Notes: generated by a model from the sequence alone, not told the origin. Counted from the stretch's first letter, positions 16,755 to 25,601 are shown. The stretch is DNA of 64,000 bases from JBJMQS01 sp045802605 (GCA_045802605.1 JBJMQS010000074.1:1-64000); one strand, 5' to 3'. Translations and numbers: made by a program.

Positions 16755-18559
16755 ATATTCGTGCTGCTGTTACGTGCGCGCAAAATGCCTGGCTCCTCGG
16801 CACGGAGACACGGCCGGGCGTGTCCTCACAAACTCATGACCTCTCGCAACTCACTAGTCCCCTCCCGCACTCTTCCGGTCCCCTCCCCCCTTGTGGGGGA
16901 GGGTTAGGGTGGGGGGTTGAAGCACGCGAGGGCTCAACCCCCCACCCTATCCCTCCCCCACAAGGGGGGAGGGGACCGGAAATACGGGGGGAGGAAGGAG
17001 AGGGCGCAGGGAAGACTTCGGAAAGTGGCGGAAGGGGACCGAAAAGGTGCGGGCGGGTACAAGCGGCCGCGGGACCGCAACGTTGCCGAAGCGGACTGAT
17101 TATTCCCTGCCAAGCCGGGCTTTTCCTTTTCCTCTCGGCGTTGATCGGTTGCAGCAACACGTCAGCGCCCATGCCCACCATCAAAATCGGTGCGAAGAAG
17201 TTCACCGAATCCGTCATCCTGGCGGAGATGGCCACGCAGCTCATTCAAAGCACCGGCATTCCGGCACAGCGCGAAGATCTCGGTGGCACGCCGGCGCTTT
17301 GGCTCGCTTTGAAACGCGGCGACATCGGCGCCTACCCAGAGTACACCGGGACGATCACGCACGAGATCCTTCAAAGCGAGCCGGCCGATCTCGCCGCAGC
17401 GCTGGCCGAACATGGCGTTCGCATCAGCAAATCACTCGGCTTTCGCAACAACTACGCCATCGGTATGCGCCGCGATGTTGCCGCAGCGAAGAAAGTCACC
17501 CGCATCTCTGATCTTCGGCAATATCCAGACTTGCGATTCGGCTTCACGCACGAGTTTCTCGATCGGCCCGACGGCTGGCCCGGTTTGAAACGGCATTACG
17601 ATTTGCCGCAAGCGACACCCCAAGGCTTCAATCACTCACTCGCCTATCGCGCCCTCGATGACGGCGCGATCGACGCCATGGAGCTATACACGACCGACGG
17701 CGAGATTCTGCAACATGATTTGGTGATGCTGGACGACGATCGCAAATTCTTTCCCGTGTATCAAGCGGTTTGGTTGTACCGTGATGACCTTCCCTCGGAT
17801 GCGGTCAAGGCAATCCGGCTCCTCGAAGGCCGAATCACCGAAGAGCAAATGCAGCAAATGAACTCCGCAGTTCAAGACAAAAAGATGAAAGAGTACAAGG
17901 AGGCCTCGGCGTTTCTCGCCAATACGCTGGGCATCGCAGTCACACCACATGAAGATTCAGTCTGGAAGCGAGTTTTGCGAACGACTCTGGAACATCTCCG
18001 GCTTGTGGTCCCGTCGCTGTTCGCGGCCGTGATGATCGGCATTCCGCTCGGCGTGCTCACGGCGCGACGTCCGCGGTTGGGTCAAGTCGTGCTGGGGACT
18101 GCCGGCGTGCTGCAAACGATTCCGTCGCTCGCGCTACTGTTGTTCATGATTCCGCTCATGGGCGTTGGAGCGAAGCCGGCGATCGCAGCTTTATTCCTCT
18201 ACAGTTTGCTGCCAATTGTGCGCAACACCTGCATTGGCATTCTCGAGATCCCCGGTTCCCTACGTGAGTCGGCGCAAGCCCTTGGCTTGCCGCCGGGCGC
18301 AATCCTTTGGAAGGTGGAGTTGCCGCTGGCTGCGCGCACGATTCTGGCCGGCATTAAGACAGCCGCCGTGATCAACGTCGGTACGGCGACACTCGGTGGC
18401 TTCATTGGTGCCGGCGGATATGGTCAACCGATTTTGCGCGGCATCGACAAACGCGATGTGCCGTTGATGCTTGAAGGTGCGATTCCGGCGGCGATCATGG
18501 CGCTCGTGGTGCAGGGCTTATTTGATTTGATGGAGCGGAGATTGGCCGAGCGGGCGTGA
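16751..18559 (+). CDS. Fused substrate-binding protein and permease of an OpuC/EgtU-like ABC transporter
   Basis: From the GTG overlapping the ATPase stop, the frame encodes 602 residues. Residues about 41-77 are translated R6 palindrome. A lipoprotein-like hydrophobic segment at about 117-135 ends LIGCS. The substrate-binding domain follows (IKIGAKKFTESVILAEMATQ, LGGTPALWLALKRGDIGAYP) to about residue 395. The permease domain with five or six helices ends the protein (IPLGVLTARRP, LQTIPSLALLLFMIPL, ESAQALGLPPGAILWKVELP). In EgtU the order is, as I recall it, permease then binding domain; here it is reversed. The true start may lie near 17098 at a non-ATG codon, after the repeat. Confidence 0.85.
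   Translation: MNIRAAVTCAQNAWLLGTETRPGVSSQTHDLSQLTSPLPHSSGPLPPCGGGLGWGVEAREGSTPHPIPPPQGGRGPEIRGEEGEGAGKTSESGGRGPKRCGRVQAAAGPQRCRSGLIIPCQAGLFLFLSALIGCSNTSAPMPTIKIGAKKFTESVILAEMATQLIQSTGIPAQREDLGGTPALWLALKRGDIGAYPEYTGTITHEILQSEPADLAAALAEHGVRISKSLGFRNNYAIGMRRDVAAAKKVTRISDLRQYPDLRFGFTHEFLDRPDGWPGLKRHYDLPQATPQGFNHSLAYRALDDGAIDAMELYTTDGEILQHDLVMLDDDRKFFPVYQAVWLYRDDLPSDAVKAIRLLEGRITEEQMQQMNSAVQDKKMKEYKEASAFLANTLGIAVTPHEDSVWKRVLRTTLEHLRLVVPSLFAAVMIGIPLGVLTARRPRLGQVVLGTAGVLQTIPSLALLLFMIPLMGVGAKPAIAALFLYSLLPIVRNTCIGILEIPGSLRESAQALGLPPGAILWKVELPLAARTILAGIKTAAVINVGTATLGGFIGAGGYGQPILRGIDKRDVPLMLEGAIPAAIMALVVQGLFDLMERRLAERA
16874..16980. repeat. Palindromic repeat, family R6, in the 5' part of the transporter gene
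   Basis: Arms TCCGGTCCCCTCCCCCCTTG.. (from 16874) and ..AAGGGGGGAGGGGACCGGA (to 16980) are nearly perfect over 47 bases. Each arm contains a smaller nested hairpin (CCCCTTGTGGGG). A full second copy is at 61661-61768 and a diverged relative at 44349-44450. Confidence 0.9.
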
Positions 18560-19087
18560 TCATCCAAACATCAACAACACGTCCAGCGAAGGCTCGGCGG
18601 CGAACTTGCAGCCGATTTCCCAATTCGATTGGTCGCCCGGCTTGGCGTTGCGGACTTCGACGGCCAGCCACGGGGCGGCATCGGGTGCAGTCGTGGGCCG
18701 GACCTGAAGAACTGTCCCGGCCTCATACTTTTCCAGAAGCGATAGGCGCAGACCGTTCCGCGAACGATCGACGACCCAGCCTCGTCGCGGCGTGTCTTTG
18801 AACTCGGCGTCACAAACGATCACTTCGACCGAATTGCCCACCCGGCGGAACCCGGCCCGCCGACGGGCGTTCGGGTCATCGGCTGACATCGGTGCTGATG
18901 CGACTGGCACGAGCGGCGGTGGCGGGGCCGGCGCGTCGAGCGGCGCCATCATTGGCGGAGCAGCGACCGTCGCTTTGAGCTTGGGTTTTCGGCTGCCAAA
19001 AACGAACAAGCCCAGGGCCCCGCCCGAAAAGGCGATCGAGGTCCAAATCATCCAACCAGGGAAAAAATCGCCCGCGGCTAAAATCAT
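18560..19087 (-). CDS. Membrane-anchored PilZ domain protein
   Basis: This 175-residue protein has an N-terminal membrane helix (FFPGWMIWTSIAFSGGALGLFVF), a Pro/Ala-rich linker and a C-terminal PilZ-like domain. The cyclic-di-GMP binding signature is recognisable: RRRAGFRR (RxxxR-like) and DRSRNGLRL (D/NxSxxG). ATG 19087 is chosen because a longer frame to 19417 runs antisense into leuD. It is convergent with the transporter gene, with adjacent stops. A c-di-GMP sensor role is inferred; the partner is unknown. Confidence 0.75.
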   Translation of the reverse strand: MILAAGDFFPGWMIWTSIAFSGGALGLFVFGSRKPKLKATVAAPPMMAPLDAPAPPPPLVPVASAPMSADDPNARRRAGFRRVGNSVEVIVCDAEFKDTPRRGWVVDRSRNGLRLSLLEKYEAGTVLQVRPTTAPDAAPWLAVEVRNAKPGDQSNWEIGCKFAAEPSLDVLLMFG

Positions 19088-19147
19088 GGCCCTGAACTCT
19101 ACGTCGCGGCCATGCAGGATGCAAGTCGGGTCTGTATCATGCGATTT

Positions 19148-19714
19148 ATGGAGACAACCATCAAAGGCCGGGCCTATGTTCTCGGCGACAACATCGATAC
19201 CGACCAGATCATCCCGGCCAAATATCTGACGTATAACCCGTCGATTCCCGAAGAGTACCGGATGTTCGGTAAGTACGCTCTGGCCGGCGTGCCGGATGCC
19301 CAGGGCGGCTTGCCCAAAGGCCATGTTCCATTTCACGATGCTGGCGACGAATTCATCTCGCCATATTCGATCATCGTGGGCGGAAAGAACTTCGGCTGCG
19401 GCTCTTCGCGCGAACACGCCCCAGTCGCCCTCGCCGCCGCGGGCATCAAGGCCGTGATCGCCGAGTTCTATGCCCGCATCTTCTATCGCAACTCAATCAA
19501 CGGCGGCTATCTCGTGCCGATGGAGACGCAGGATCGCCTATGCGAGAAAATCTGCACCGGCGACGAATTGTCCGCGGATCTAGTGGCGGGCGTGCTCACG
19601 AATGTCACGACGAACGAGACATGGAAGATACAGCCGCTCGGCGACGTGGCGCCGATCATCGAAGCGGGCGGCATCTTCGAATATGCCAAGCGCGTGGGGA
19701 TGTTAAAGAGATAA
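19148..19714 (+). CDS. leuD: 3-isopropylmalate dehydratase small subunit
   Basis: LeuD is the small (swivel-domain) subunit of isopropylmalate isomerase in leucine synthesis. The 188 residues contain GRAYVLGDNIDTDQIIPAKYL, the invariant IVGGKNFGCGSSREHAP, then AVIAEFYARIFYRNSINGGYLVP. METTIKGR at 19148 is the sensible start; an in-frame ATG exists at 19112. The large subunit leuC is not in the window, unlike the usual leuCD arrangement. A homoaconitase-type small subunit is an alternative. The stop lies at the edge of the R1 palindrome. Confidence 0.92.
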   Translation: METTIKGRAYVLGDNIDTDQIIPAKYLTYNPSIPEEYRMFGKYALAGVPDAQGGLPKGHVPFHDAGDEFISPYSIIVGGKNFGCGSSREHAPVALAAAGIKAVIAEFYARIFYRNSINGGYLVPMETQDRLCEKICTGDELSADLVAGVLTNVTTNETWKIQPLGDVAPIIEAGGIFEYAKRVGMLKR

Positions 19715-19821
19715 GAGAGAAAATTTGAACCGCAGAGAACGCAGAGAGCGCTGAGCAAACCAAAACCTGTATTCGTGTTCTCAGCGCTCTCTGCGTTCTC
19801 TGCGGTTCAAATTTTCTCTCT
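19714..19821. repeat. Long perfect inverted repeat containing R1
   Basis: Arms of 42 bases at 19714-19755 and 19780-19821 are exactly complementary, with a 24-base loop. The central R1 core (GAACCGCAGAGAACGCAGAG) is extended outward by AGAGAGAAAATTT. It links the convergent stops of leuD and the AlgX-like gene, a position suited to a bidirectional terminator. Confidence 0.92.
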
Positions 19822-20978
19822 TACTTTGTCACTGAACGTTTCGGCGGGTCGCTCGGCCGTCTCGCGCCAGTCGCCTGAAAAAGCCTTTCGACCAATTCCA
19901 AAATCACCACGTCTGGCTTATAGCGTTCGATCAACAGCGGGTCCAAGTGATTCGAGGGGATCGCTTCGAGCCGATCGAAATGTTCGGCCAGCAGCTTTGA
20001 GTAATAAAAGTCGCCAAACGAATCGTGGAAGAGCATGCATGTGCCACCACCAGACTCTGGCGTCTCCCACGTTCGCGCCTTGAGGTAGTCCAGGCGGAAA
20101 CCGTCGTTGAGGTCGTAGGTCCGGACAAGTTGAGCTTTGGATGTTTTCAACTGAATATCGTCAAATTGCTCGTCGCCGCGCGGAAAGTAGCCCAAGAGGC
20201 GAAACCCCAAGTCGCCGGTCTTCTTCGGCTGTTCGACGAGGTGGAAATCAGAATCCGCATGAGGGTCAAAGCCCAAACGATGCGCAGTTGATTGGTAGGC
20301 CGCCCGGGCACCGTGGAGCGTCCAATGCGTGTCGGTCTGGAAGTAGAGCGGCTTGTCGGCTTTCGCTGACTTCAACGGTTCCCGCAAATCGAGAACGTCG
20401 AGCGCCGGGTCGGCGGTGTGCCAGGCTGCGATGACCCCATCGATGGGTGTGCCGGACGTCCGAGTCTTTTGCACGAGGGGCGGTAGATGCTCCGTGTAAA
20501 CAGATTGCTTGTCCGGTACAACGACCATGAGCAGACGGATATTTCGTGCAGCGAGCCATGTGCGCCATTCGGGGATTGCCCGCTCCCATTCCGCGAGCCG
20601 ATTTTTTAGCCGAGGGTCCCCCGCCGGAATGTAGGTGTTGTCGGCTTCGTGGTTGTAAAACAGCCAGCCATCATCGCCAAACCAAACGCGCGGTGTGGGC
20701 GAGACCCCGAGGCTATTCATCTTGAATCGTGCGAACCGCCGAAATTGAATGTCGCGCCAGCCCAGGTGTTCATCAAAAAACGGTTCGAACTCTTGGGGAA
20801 AGTGTTTCGCCCGGCGATAGGTTTCGTCCCAACTATCGTTAACGACTTCCGGGAGTTCACGGGCGTGTTCAACGACGTGCGTCGCGCTGCGATACGAGAA
20901 TGCCATGATCGAGCCGACGAATCCGGCCGCCAATAGCCACTGCCCCAATTTCGTCATCGCCCAAACGAGCTTTGTCAT
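19821..20978 (-). CDS. AlgX/AlgJ-like SGNH-type O-acetyltransferase
   Basis: Proteins of this group acetylate exported polysaccharide together with an MBOAT membrane protein. The 385 residues start with a single hydrophobic anchor (LGQWLLAAGFVGSIMAFSY). The SGNH-like domain contains FGDDGWLFYNHEADN, VVPDKQSVYTEHLP, the catalytic pair TDTHWTLHGA and the Ser-containing FHDSFGDFY. It is translated three bases after the MBOAT stop, so the two form an operon. No alginate or cellulose synthase genes are nearby, so the acetylated polymer is unknown. Confidence 0.87.
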   Translation of the reverse strand: MTKLVWAMTKLGQWLLAAGFVGSIMAFSYRSATHVVEHARELPEVVNDSWDETYRRAKHFPQEFEPFFDEHLGWRDIQFRRFARFKMNSLGVSPTPRVWFGDDGWLFYNHEADNTYIPAGDPRLKNRLAEWERAIPEWRTWLAARNIRLLMVVVPDKQSVYTEHLPPLVQKTRTSGTPIDGVIAAWHTADPALDVLDLREPLKSAKADKPLYFQTDTHWTLHGARAAYQSTAHRLGFDPHADSDFHLVEQPKKTGDLGFRLLGYFPRGDEQFDDIQLKTSKAQLVRTYDLNDGFRLDYLKARTWETPESGGGTCMLFHDSFGDFYYSKLLAEHFDRLEAIPSNHLDPLLIERYKPDVVILELVERLFQATGARRPSDPPKRSVTK

Positions 20979-20981
20979 GCG

Positions 20982-22412
20982 CTAGAACCGGAAGTAGAGG
21001 AAGGGGCTGTAACTGCCGGCACACAGGCACGGTAGAATCGCAATCCACAACGCGGAGCAGACTGCCAGGCCGACCCACTCCATACCGGCGGATGCCCAGC
21101 CACGCTCGTCGCGCTCGCCGAGGTGTTCGGCGATCCATGGAACGATCGGAGTGCAGCAGGGAATCGCGATGGCCAGAATGAGGGCGAGTTCTTTATTCCA
21201 CACGTCGGCAAATACAATCGACCCCCCGCTGAAATTGAACAGAGCTGCCAGGTAGCCGGTGGCCTGGGATAACGTGTCAGTGCGGAAGAACACCCAGCCA
21301 AGCATGACAGCGGCCACGGTGTAAACTCGGAGAAGAGTTAACCGCAGAGACACAGAGAGCAGAGAGAAAGCCGGATTCTCTGCGCCTCTGCGGTTAACTC
21401 TTCTTTCAAAAATCAGAAAAAGACCGTGCCATGCGCCCCAGATCAGGAAGTTCCACTTCGCACCGTGCCAGAGGCCACAAAGCAAAAACACAACAAACAA
21501 GTTGGCATAGGTTCGGACCGTTCCCGAGCGGTTGCCCCCTAGCGGGATATAGAGATAGTCTCGCAGCCAACTGGAGAGCGAGATATGCCAGCGCCTCCAA
21601 AAGTCAGTGATGCTAGTGGCGATGTAAGGGTAGTTAAAGTTCTCGAGAAACGTGAAGCCGAACATTTTCCCGAGGCCAATCGCCATGTCGGAGTAGCCCG
21701 AGAAATCGAAATAGATTTGCAGAGTGTAGCAAGCGAGGCCCAACCACGCGGCCCCGGGCGCGAGCATGGCCAGATCGAGCCGAAACACTTCGTCGGCATA
21801 GAGCGCGAGTGTGTTCGCAAGGATGAGCTTCTTCGCCAAACCGATGATGAGCCGGCGAATGCCGCTGGTGAACTGATCGAGCGACGCGGGCCGTTCGCCA
21901 AGTTGATTCTCAATGTCGCGATAGCGCACGATCGGGCCGGCAACTAGATGCGGGAAGAGCGCCGCATAAAGGGCGTAGCGGACCGGGCTTTTCGCGGGCT
22001 TCACCTGATGGGTGTATACATCGACGACGTAAGCGATCCCTTGAAACGTAAAGAACGACACACCGAGCGGCAGGTGAATCCGGTGCAAATGCAGTACCCG
22101 GTGTCCAAATAAGAGATTGATATTTTCAGCGAAGAAATTCGCGTATTTGAAGTAAACGAGCACGAGCAAATTCGCAGCCACGGCCAGAGTGACTAAAGTC
22201 AGCGAGCGGCGTCGGCCCAGCCATTCGCCGAAGGCGTAATTGCCCAAAATCGAACCAAAGAGTACGAGCGCGTATTGTTGTTCGCCCCAAAGATAAAATG
22301 CCATGCTCGCGAGTAACAGCACAGCATTCTTGGCGAACCGCGGCGCAAGGTAATACGTCACCAACACGAGCGGGAGAAAGGCGAACAGGAACAGCGGTGT
22401 GGAGAAGACCAT
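20982..22412 (-). CDS. MBOAT family O-acyltransferase (AlgI-like)
   Basis: This multi-spanning membrane protein should carry acetyl groups across the membrane for the AlgX-like partner. The 476 residues open MVFSTPLFLFAFLPLVLVTYYL. They include GVSFFTFQGIAYVVDVY, GYSDMAIGLGKMFGF, NFNYPYIATSITDFWRRWHISLSSWLRDYLYIPLGG and the active-site His region LCGLWHGAKWNFLIWGAWHG. An R1 palindrome is inserted in frame at about residues 336-360, in the loop after the catalytic region. Order and overlap indicate an operon with the AlgX-like gene. Confidence 0.9.
   Translation of the reverse strand: MVFSTPLFLFAFLPLVLVTYYLAPRFAKNAVLLLASMAFYLWGEQQYALVLFGSILGNYAFGEWLGRRRSLTLVTLAVAANLLVLVYFKYANFFAENINLLFGHRVLHLHRIHLPLGVSFFTFQGIAYVVDVYTHQVKPAKSPVRYALYAALFPHLVAGPIVRYRDIENQLGERPASLDQFTSGIRRLIIGLAKKLILANTLALYADEVFRLDLAMLAPGAAWLGLACYTLQIYFDFSGYSDMAIGLGKMFGFTFLENFNYPYIATSITDFWRRWHISLSSWLRDYLYIPLGGNRSGTVRTYANLFVVFLLCGLWHGAKWNFLIWGAWHGLFLIFERRVNRRGAENPAFSLLSVSLRLTLLRVYTVAAVMLGWVFFRTDTLSQATGYLAALFNFSGGSIVFADVWNKELALILAIAIPCCTPIVPWIAEHLGERDERGWASAGMEWVGLAVCSALWIAILPCLCAGSYSPFLYFRF
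21331..21404. repeat. Palindromic repeat R1 inside the MBOAT gene
   Basis: Perfect 19-base arms AGAAGAGTTAACCGCAGAG at 21331-21349 and complement at 21386-21404 flank a 36-base loop. The repeat keeps the MBOAT frame open and adds about 25 residues in a loop. Confidence 0.9.
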
Positions 22413-22556
22413 GAGAACAGGGGTCAGTGGTCAGGTGCCAGTGGTCAGCAAAGAGTAGGCGAAATGGGCCGAACGTGGCAAGATGGATATTTTCAATCAG
22501 ACAAGTTCATACAAATTGATCAGTTGCCATCGACTTGGAGTCTTGCAGCGGCGAAT

Positions 22557-23132
22557 TCACTTCTTCTTAAACGTAAGTGCGGTTGCCTCCGCGATCTTTA
22601 GTGCTTGCTCGTGATGAGGTTCGACATCCTGGCTCCTAATGTGATAAAAAGTCGTTCCTTCCTTCGTAACGTAATAAAACCCATGCAACTTTCGCTGATT
22701 TTCTGAGTTGATCCCACTCCAGTGAGCTCGAACGAATGCCAGTCCGTTGATTGTCCCGCGTTCGGTAGCCGTTTGTGAATAATCGGTCCGATCTTTCTTT
22801 TGTGTGTCGAGTAACTTATCAAGGTGTTTTTCAATACTGTCATTGGCTTCCCCGGGTGGTGGTGACACTATCCCAACCATAAGTTGCGCAGCGGTCTGGT
22901 CACTGCGCTTTGAACTCACCCACAAGAACATCTTCAGTGGCAAATTTGGCGGTGGTGAAAGTGGGGAATACCCATTCGGCACTCGTATTTGATATCCCTC
23001 AAAGTCAGTTAGAGGGCCGAGATCGGACAAAACTGTTGGATCCGGTTCCCATGCCGGTACTTGTCTCTTGCATCCGATAGCCATCACGAGCACAACAAGG
23101 GACAGTACTTGAAAAGATTTTCGGATATGCAT
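22557..23132 (-). CDS. Hypothetical lipoprotein
   Basis: The 191-residue protein has a lipoprotein signal (MHIRKSFQVLSLVVLVMAIGC). A mature part follows with YQIRVPNGYSP, KMFLWVSSKRSD and FYYVTKEGTTFYHIRSQD. The layout resembles small envelope proteins that sit in the periplasm on a lipid anchor. No known family was recognised. ATG 23132 is used because it starts the lipoprotein signal. Upstream and downstream gaps carry short GGTCAGTGGTCAG-type repeats (around 22420-22450) and otherwise nothing clear. Confidence 0.72.
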   Translation of the reverse strand: MHIRKSFQVLSLVVLVMAIGCKRQVPAWEPDPTVLSDLGPLTDFEGYQIRVPNGYSPLSPPPNLPLKMFLWVSSKRSDQTAAQLMVGIVSPPPGEANDSIEKHLDKLLDTQKKDRTDYSQTATERGTINGLAFVRAHWSGINSENQRKLHGFYYVTKEGTTFYHIRSQDVEPHHEQALKIAEATALTFKKK

Positions 23133-23225
23133 GGTGGCCTCGCATTGGCGTGAGCTTATGGCAACCTGATAGGACAATTGACCGCATTCGAGGCCTTGTC
23201 AGAATATACCCAGACGAATTCTTGA

Positions 23226-24338
23226 CTACTTCATCATCTCTACAAATCGCTCGAATAAATACACACTATCGTGGGGACCGGCGGAGCTTTCCGGGTGATA
23301 TTGCACGCCGAAGACGGGAAGCGAACGGTGCCGCATGCCTTCCAGGGTGCCGTCATTGAGATTGACGTGTGTTGCCTCCAACTCGGACGGAAGCGTGCCC
23401 GCATCGACCGCGAAGCCGTGGTTTTGCGTAGTGATTTCCACCTGCCCGGTTGCGCGGTTCAAGACGGGCTGATTTGCCCCGCGATGGCCGAATTTCAATT
23501 TGAACGTCTTTGCGCCGAAGGCTAGACCCAGCAATTGATGACCCAGGCAAATGCCGAAGACCGGTTTCTTGGTCACTAATTCGCGAATGGTTTCGATGGC
23601 GTAACTGAGTGGCTCCGGATCGCCGGGGCCATTTGAGAGAAAAATTCCATCCGGGCTCTGGGCCAGAATTTCGTTCGCTGGTGTGGTGCCGGGCATCACG
23701 GTGACGTCACAGCCCATTTGCGATAAGCATCGCAGGATGTTCCACTTCATTCCGAAATCGAGCGCGACGACACGCCTTTTGGGTCCGTGCGGTTCCAGCA
23801 AGCCCGTCGTGAACGGCCCCGAAAAGCCTTCCGCCCACGAAAAAGGCTTCTTAGCCATGACATCGCGGACGAGATCACGGCCCACAATGTTTGGCGCCGT
23901 GCGCGCTTTGTGCACCAAGGATGCGTTGTCGAGATCAGTGGACGAGAGCACGGCCGTCATTGCACCGCGCACTCGCAGCCGCCGCACGAGCGCGCGGGTG
24001 TCGATTCCTTCGAGGCCGGGAATGCCGTTCTCGCGCAGGTAAGCATCCAGAGTTTGATGCGACCGGAAATTGCTGGGTGTGCGGCAGAGTGACCGCACGA
24101 TGAAGCCTTCGACCTGCGGGCCGGCTGACTCGCGATCGTCGTTGCAGATGCCGTAGTTGCCAATGTGCGGATACGTCATGGCCACGATTTGCCCGACGTA
24201 GGACGGATCGGTCAGCACTTCCTGGTAGCCGGTCATCGAGGTGTTGAAGACAGCTTCACCGATGACCTCGCCGCTCGCACCAAATGACCGGCCGGTGTAG
24301 ATGGTGCCGTCTTCAAGTGCAAATTTGGCAATGTGCAT
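23226..24338 (-). CDS. carA: Carbamoyl-phosphate synthase small subunit
   Basis: CarA is the glutaminase that feeds ammonia to CarB for arginine and pyrimidine synthesis. The 370-residue protein starts AKFALEDGTIYTGRSFG and has TGYQEVLTDPSY, IDTRALVRRLR and VVALDFGMKWNILRCL. The class I amidotransferase triad is visible: Cys in VFGICLGHQLLG, then His and Glu in GVQYHPESSAGP. ATG 24338 gives the canonical N-terminus. carB is not in the window. The gene follows fabH, with 41 bases between. Confidence 0.96.
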   Translation of the reverse strand: MHIAKFALEDGTIYTGRSFGASGEVIGEAVFNTSMTGYQEVLTDPSYVGQIVAMTYPHIGNYGICNDDRESAGPQVEGFIVRSLCRTPSNFRSHQTLDAYLRENGIPGLEGIDTRALVRRLRVRGAMTAVLSSTDLDNASLVHKARTAPNIVGRDLVRDVMAKKPFSWAEGFSGPFTTGLLEPHGPKRRVVALDFGMKWNILRCLSQMGCDVTVMPGTTPANEILAQSPDGIFLSNGPGDPEPLSYAIETIRELVTKKPVFGICLGHQLLGLAFGAKTFKLKFGHRGANQPVLNRATGQVEITTQNHGFAVDAGTLPSELEATHVNLNDGTLEGMRHRSLPVFGVQYHPESSAGPHDSVYLFERFVEMMK

Positions 24339-24379
24339 CGAATTCAATTGTTTAGACGTGATACGCAACAAGGGTGCGC

Positions 24380-25411
24380 TCACCACCGCACCAACGCGGT
24401 ACCCCAGGCGAGGCCGGCGCCGAAGCCGCTGAGTACCGCCAGTTGCCCCGGCTTCAACAGGTTCTGGCCGATTGCTTCGTCGAGGGCGAGCGGAATGGAG
24501 CCGGCGGAGGTGTTGCCATATTTGTCGAGATTCGAAAACACTTTGCCGCGCGGGATCTTCAGTACGTCGCAGGCGGCGTGGATGATGCGGATGTTCGCTT
24601 GATGCGGGATGTAGAGTTCGATGTCGGTGGGCTTGAACTTCGTGACATTCAGGACATCCTGGATGGTGTCACACAGGATCGACACGGCCCAGCGAAACAC
24701 CGCTCGGCCGTCCATGAACATGTAATGATCGCCGCGCTCGAGTGCTGCATAGGTGGGGGGATTGCGGCTGCCGCATGCCTTGCGATCGAGCATCGGCCCG
24801 CCGGCTCCATCCGCGCCGAGGCTATAGGCGAGGATCCCTTGATCGGGCCGGCCCTTTGTGAGCAACACCGCGCCTGCGCCGTCGCCGAAGAGCGGATACG
24901 TTTTGATATCGTGCGGATTGAGAATGCGTGAATTGCAATCGGCGCCGACCACGAGGGCCATATTGCTCAGGCCGGCCGCGACGTAACTGGCGCCGGTGAT
25001 GAGCGCATACATGAAGCCAGCGCACGCCGCCTGGATATCCATCGCGGGGCAGACCAAATTCAGCCGGTCTTGCAGCAGGCAGGCTGTCGATGGAAATGAA
25101 AAGTCGGGGGTGAATGTGCCGACCAGGCAAAGATCGATTTCACTGGCCTTGATACCCGCGCGGTCGATGCAACGGGTTGCCGCTTCGAAGGCGAGGTCGC
25201 TCGTTGCTTGGTGGGACAATGCATGCCGGCGTTCGTGAATGCCGGTGCGCTTCACAATCCATTCGCTGTCGAATCCGAAGCGCTGGAAAAGATGATCATT
25301 CGTGATCACGGCGTCGGGGACGTAACTGCCCGTAGCGAGCACCCGCACACCCGTCAACGATCGACAAGGCGGGCGCGGCGAAGTTCGGTCTTGGTCGGAA
25401 CCATTTGGCAT
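24380..25411 (-). CDS. fabH: 3-oxoacyl-ACP synthase III
   Basis: FabH condenses acetyl-CoA (or branched acyl-CoA) with malonyl-ACP to start fatty acid synthesis. The 343-residue protein has the catalytic Cys in QAACAGFMYALI, the His in YIPHQANIRI and the Asn in YGNTSAGSIPLAL. N-terminal VRVLATGSYVPDAVITNDHL is typical. About 20 extra residues precede it, so a later start is possible but no better ATG exists. It is probably transcribed with carA downstream. The 190 bases upstream, to the DUF1559 gene on the other strand, hold the divergent promoters. Confidence 0.94.
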   Translation of the reverse strand: MPNGSDQDRTSPRPPCRSLTGVRVLATGSYVPDAVITNDHLFQRFGFDSEWIVKRTGIHERRHALSHQATSDLAFEAATRCIDRAGIKASEIDLCLVGTFTPDFSFPSTACLLQDRLNLVCPAMDIQAACAGFMYALITGASYVAAGLSNMALVVGADCNSRILNPHDIKTYPLFGDGAGAVLLTKGRPDQGILAYSLGADGAGGPMLDRKACGSRNPPTYAALERGDHYMFMDGRAVFRWAVSILCDTIQDVLNVTKFKPTDIELYIPHQANIRIIHAACDVLKIPRGKVFSNLDKYGNTSAGSIPLALDEAIGQNLLKPGQLAVLSGFGAGLAWGTALVRW

Positions 25412-25601
25412 GCAGGTGACGGCGCGTGGTGCTGAGGCTCACGACAGGATACGGATGCCGCGAAATTCTGGCTATGCCGAATGAATTGGCCCTGATTTCC
25501 TGCATTTTGTATCATGGCCAAGCGGCTCGGCAGTCTCGCCTTGGCGTTAGCACGGCGCGGTCGAATCGTCGGATAAGTGAATCCTTGTACGGTAGCGAGC
25601 T

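Noticed and set aside
16751..17160. Glycine/proline-rich domain at the N-terminus of the transporter protein as a functional domain
   Set aside because: It is the translation of palindrome R6, which occurs outside genes elsewhere in the window.
19088..19417. N-terminal extension of the PilZ protein
   Set aside because: It would be fully antisense to leuD; the ATG at 19087 begins directly with the membrane helix.
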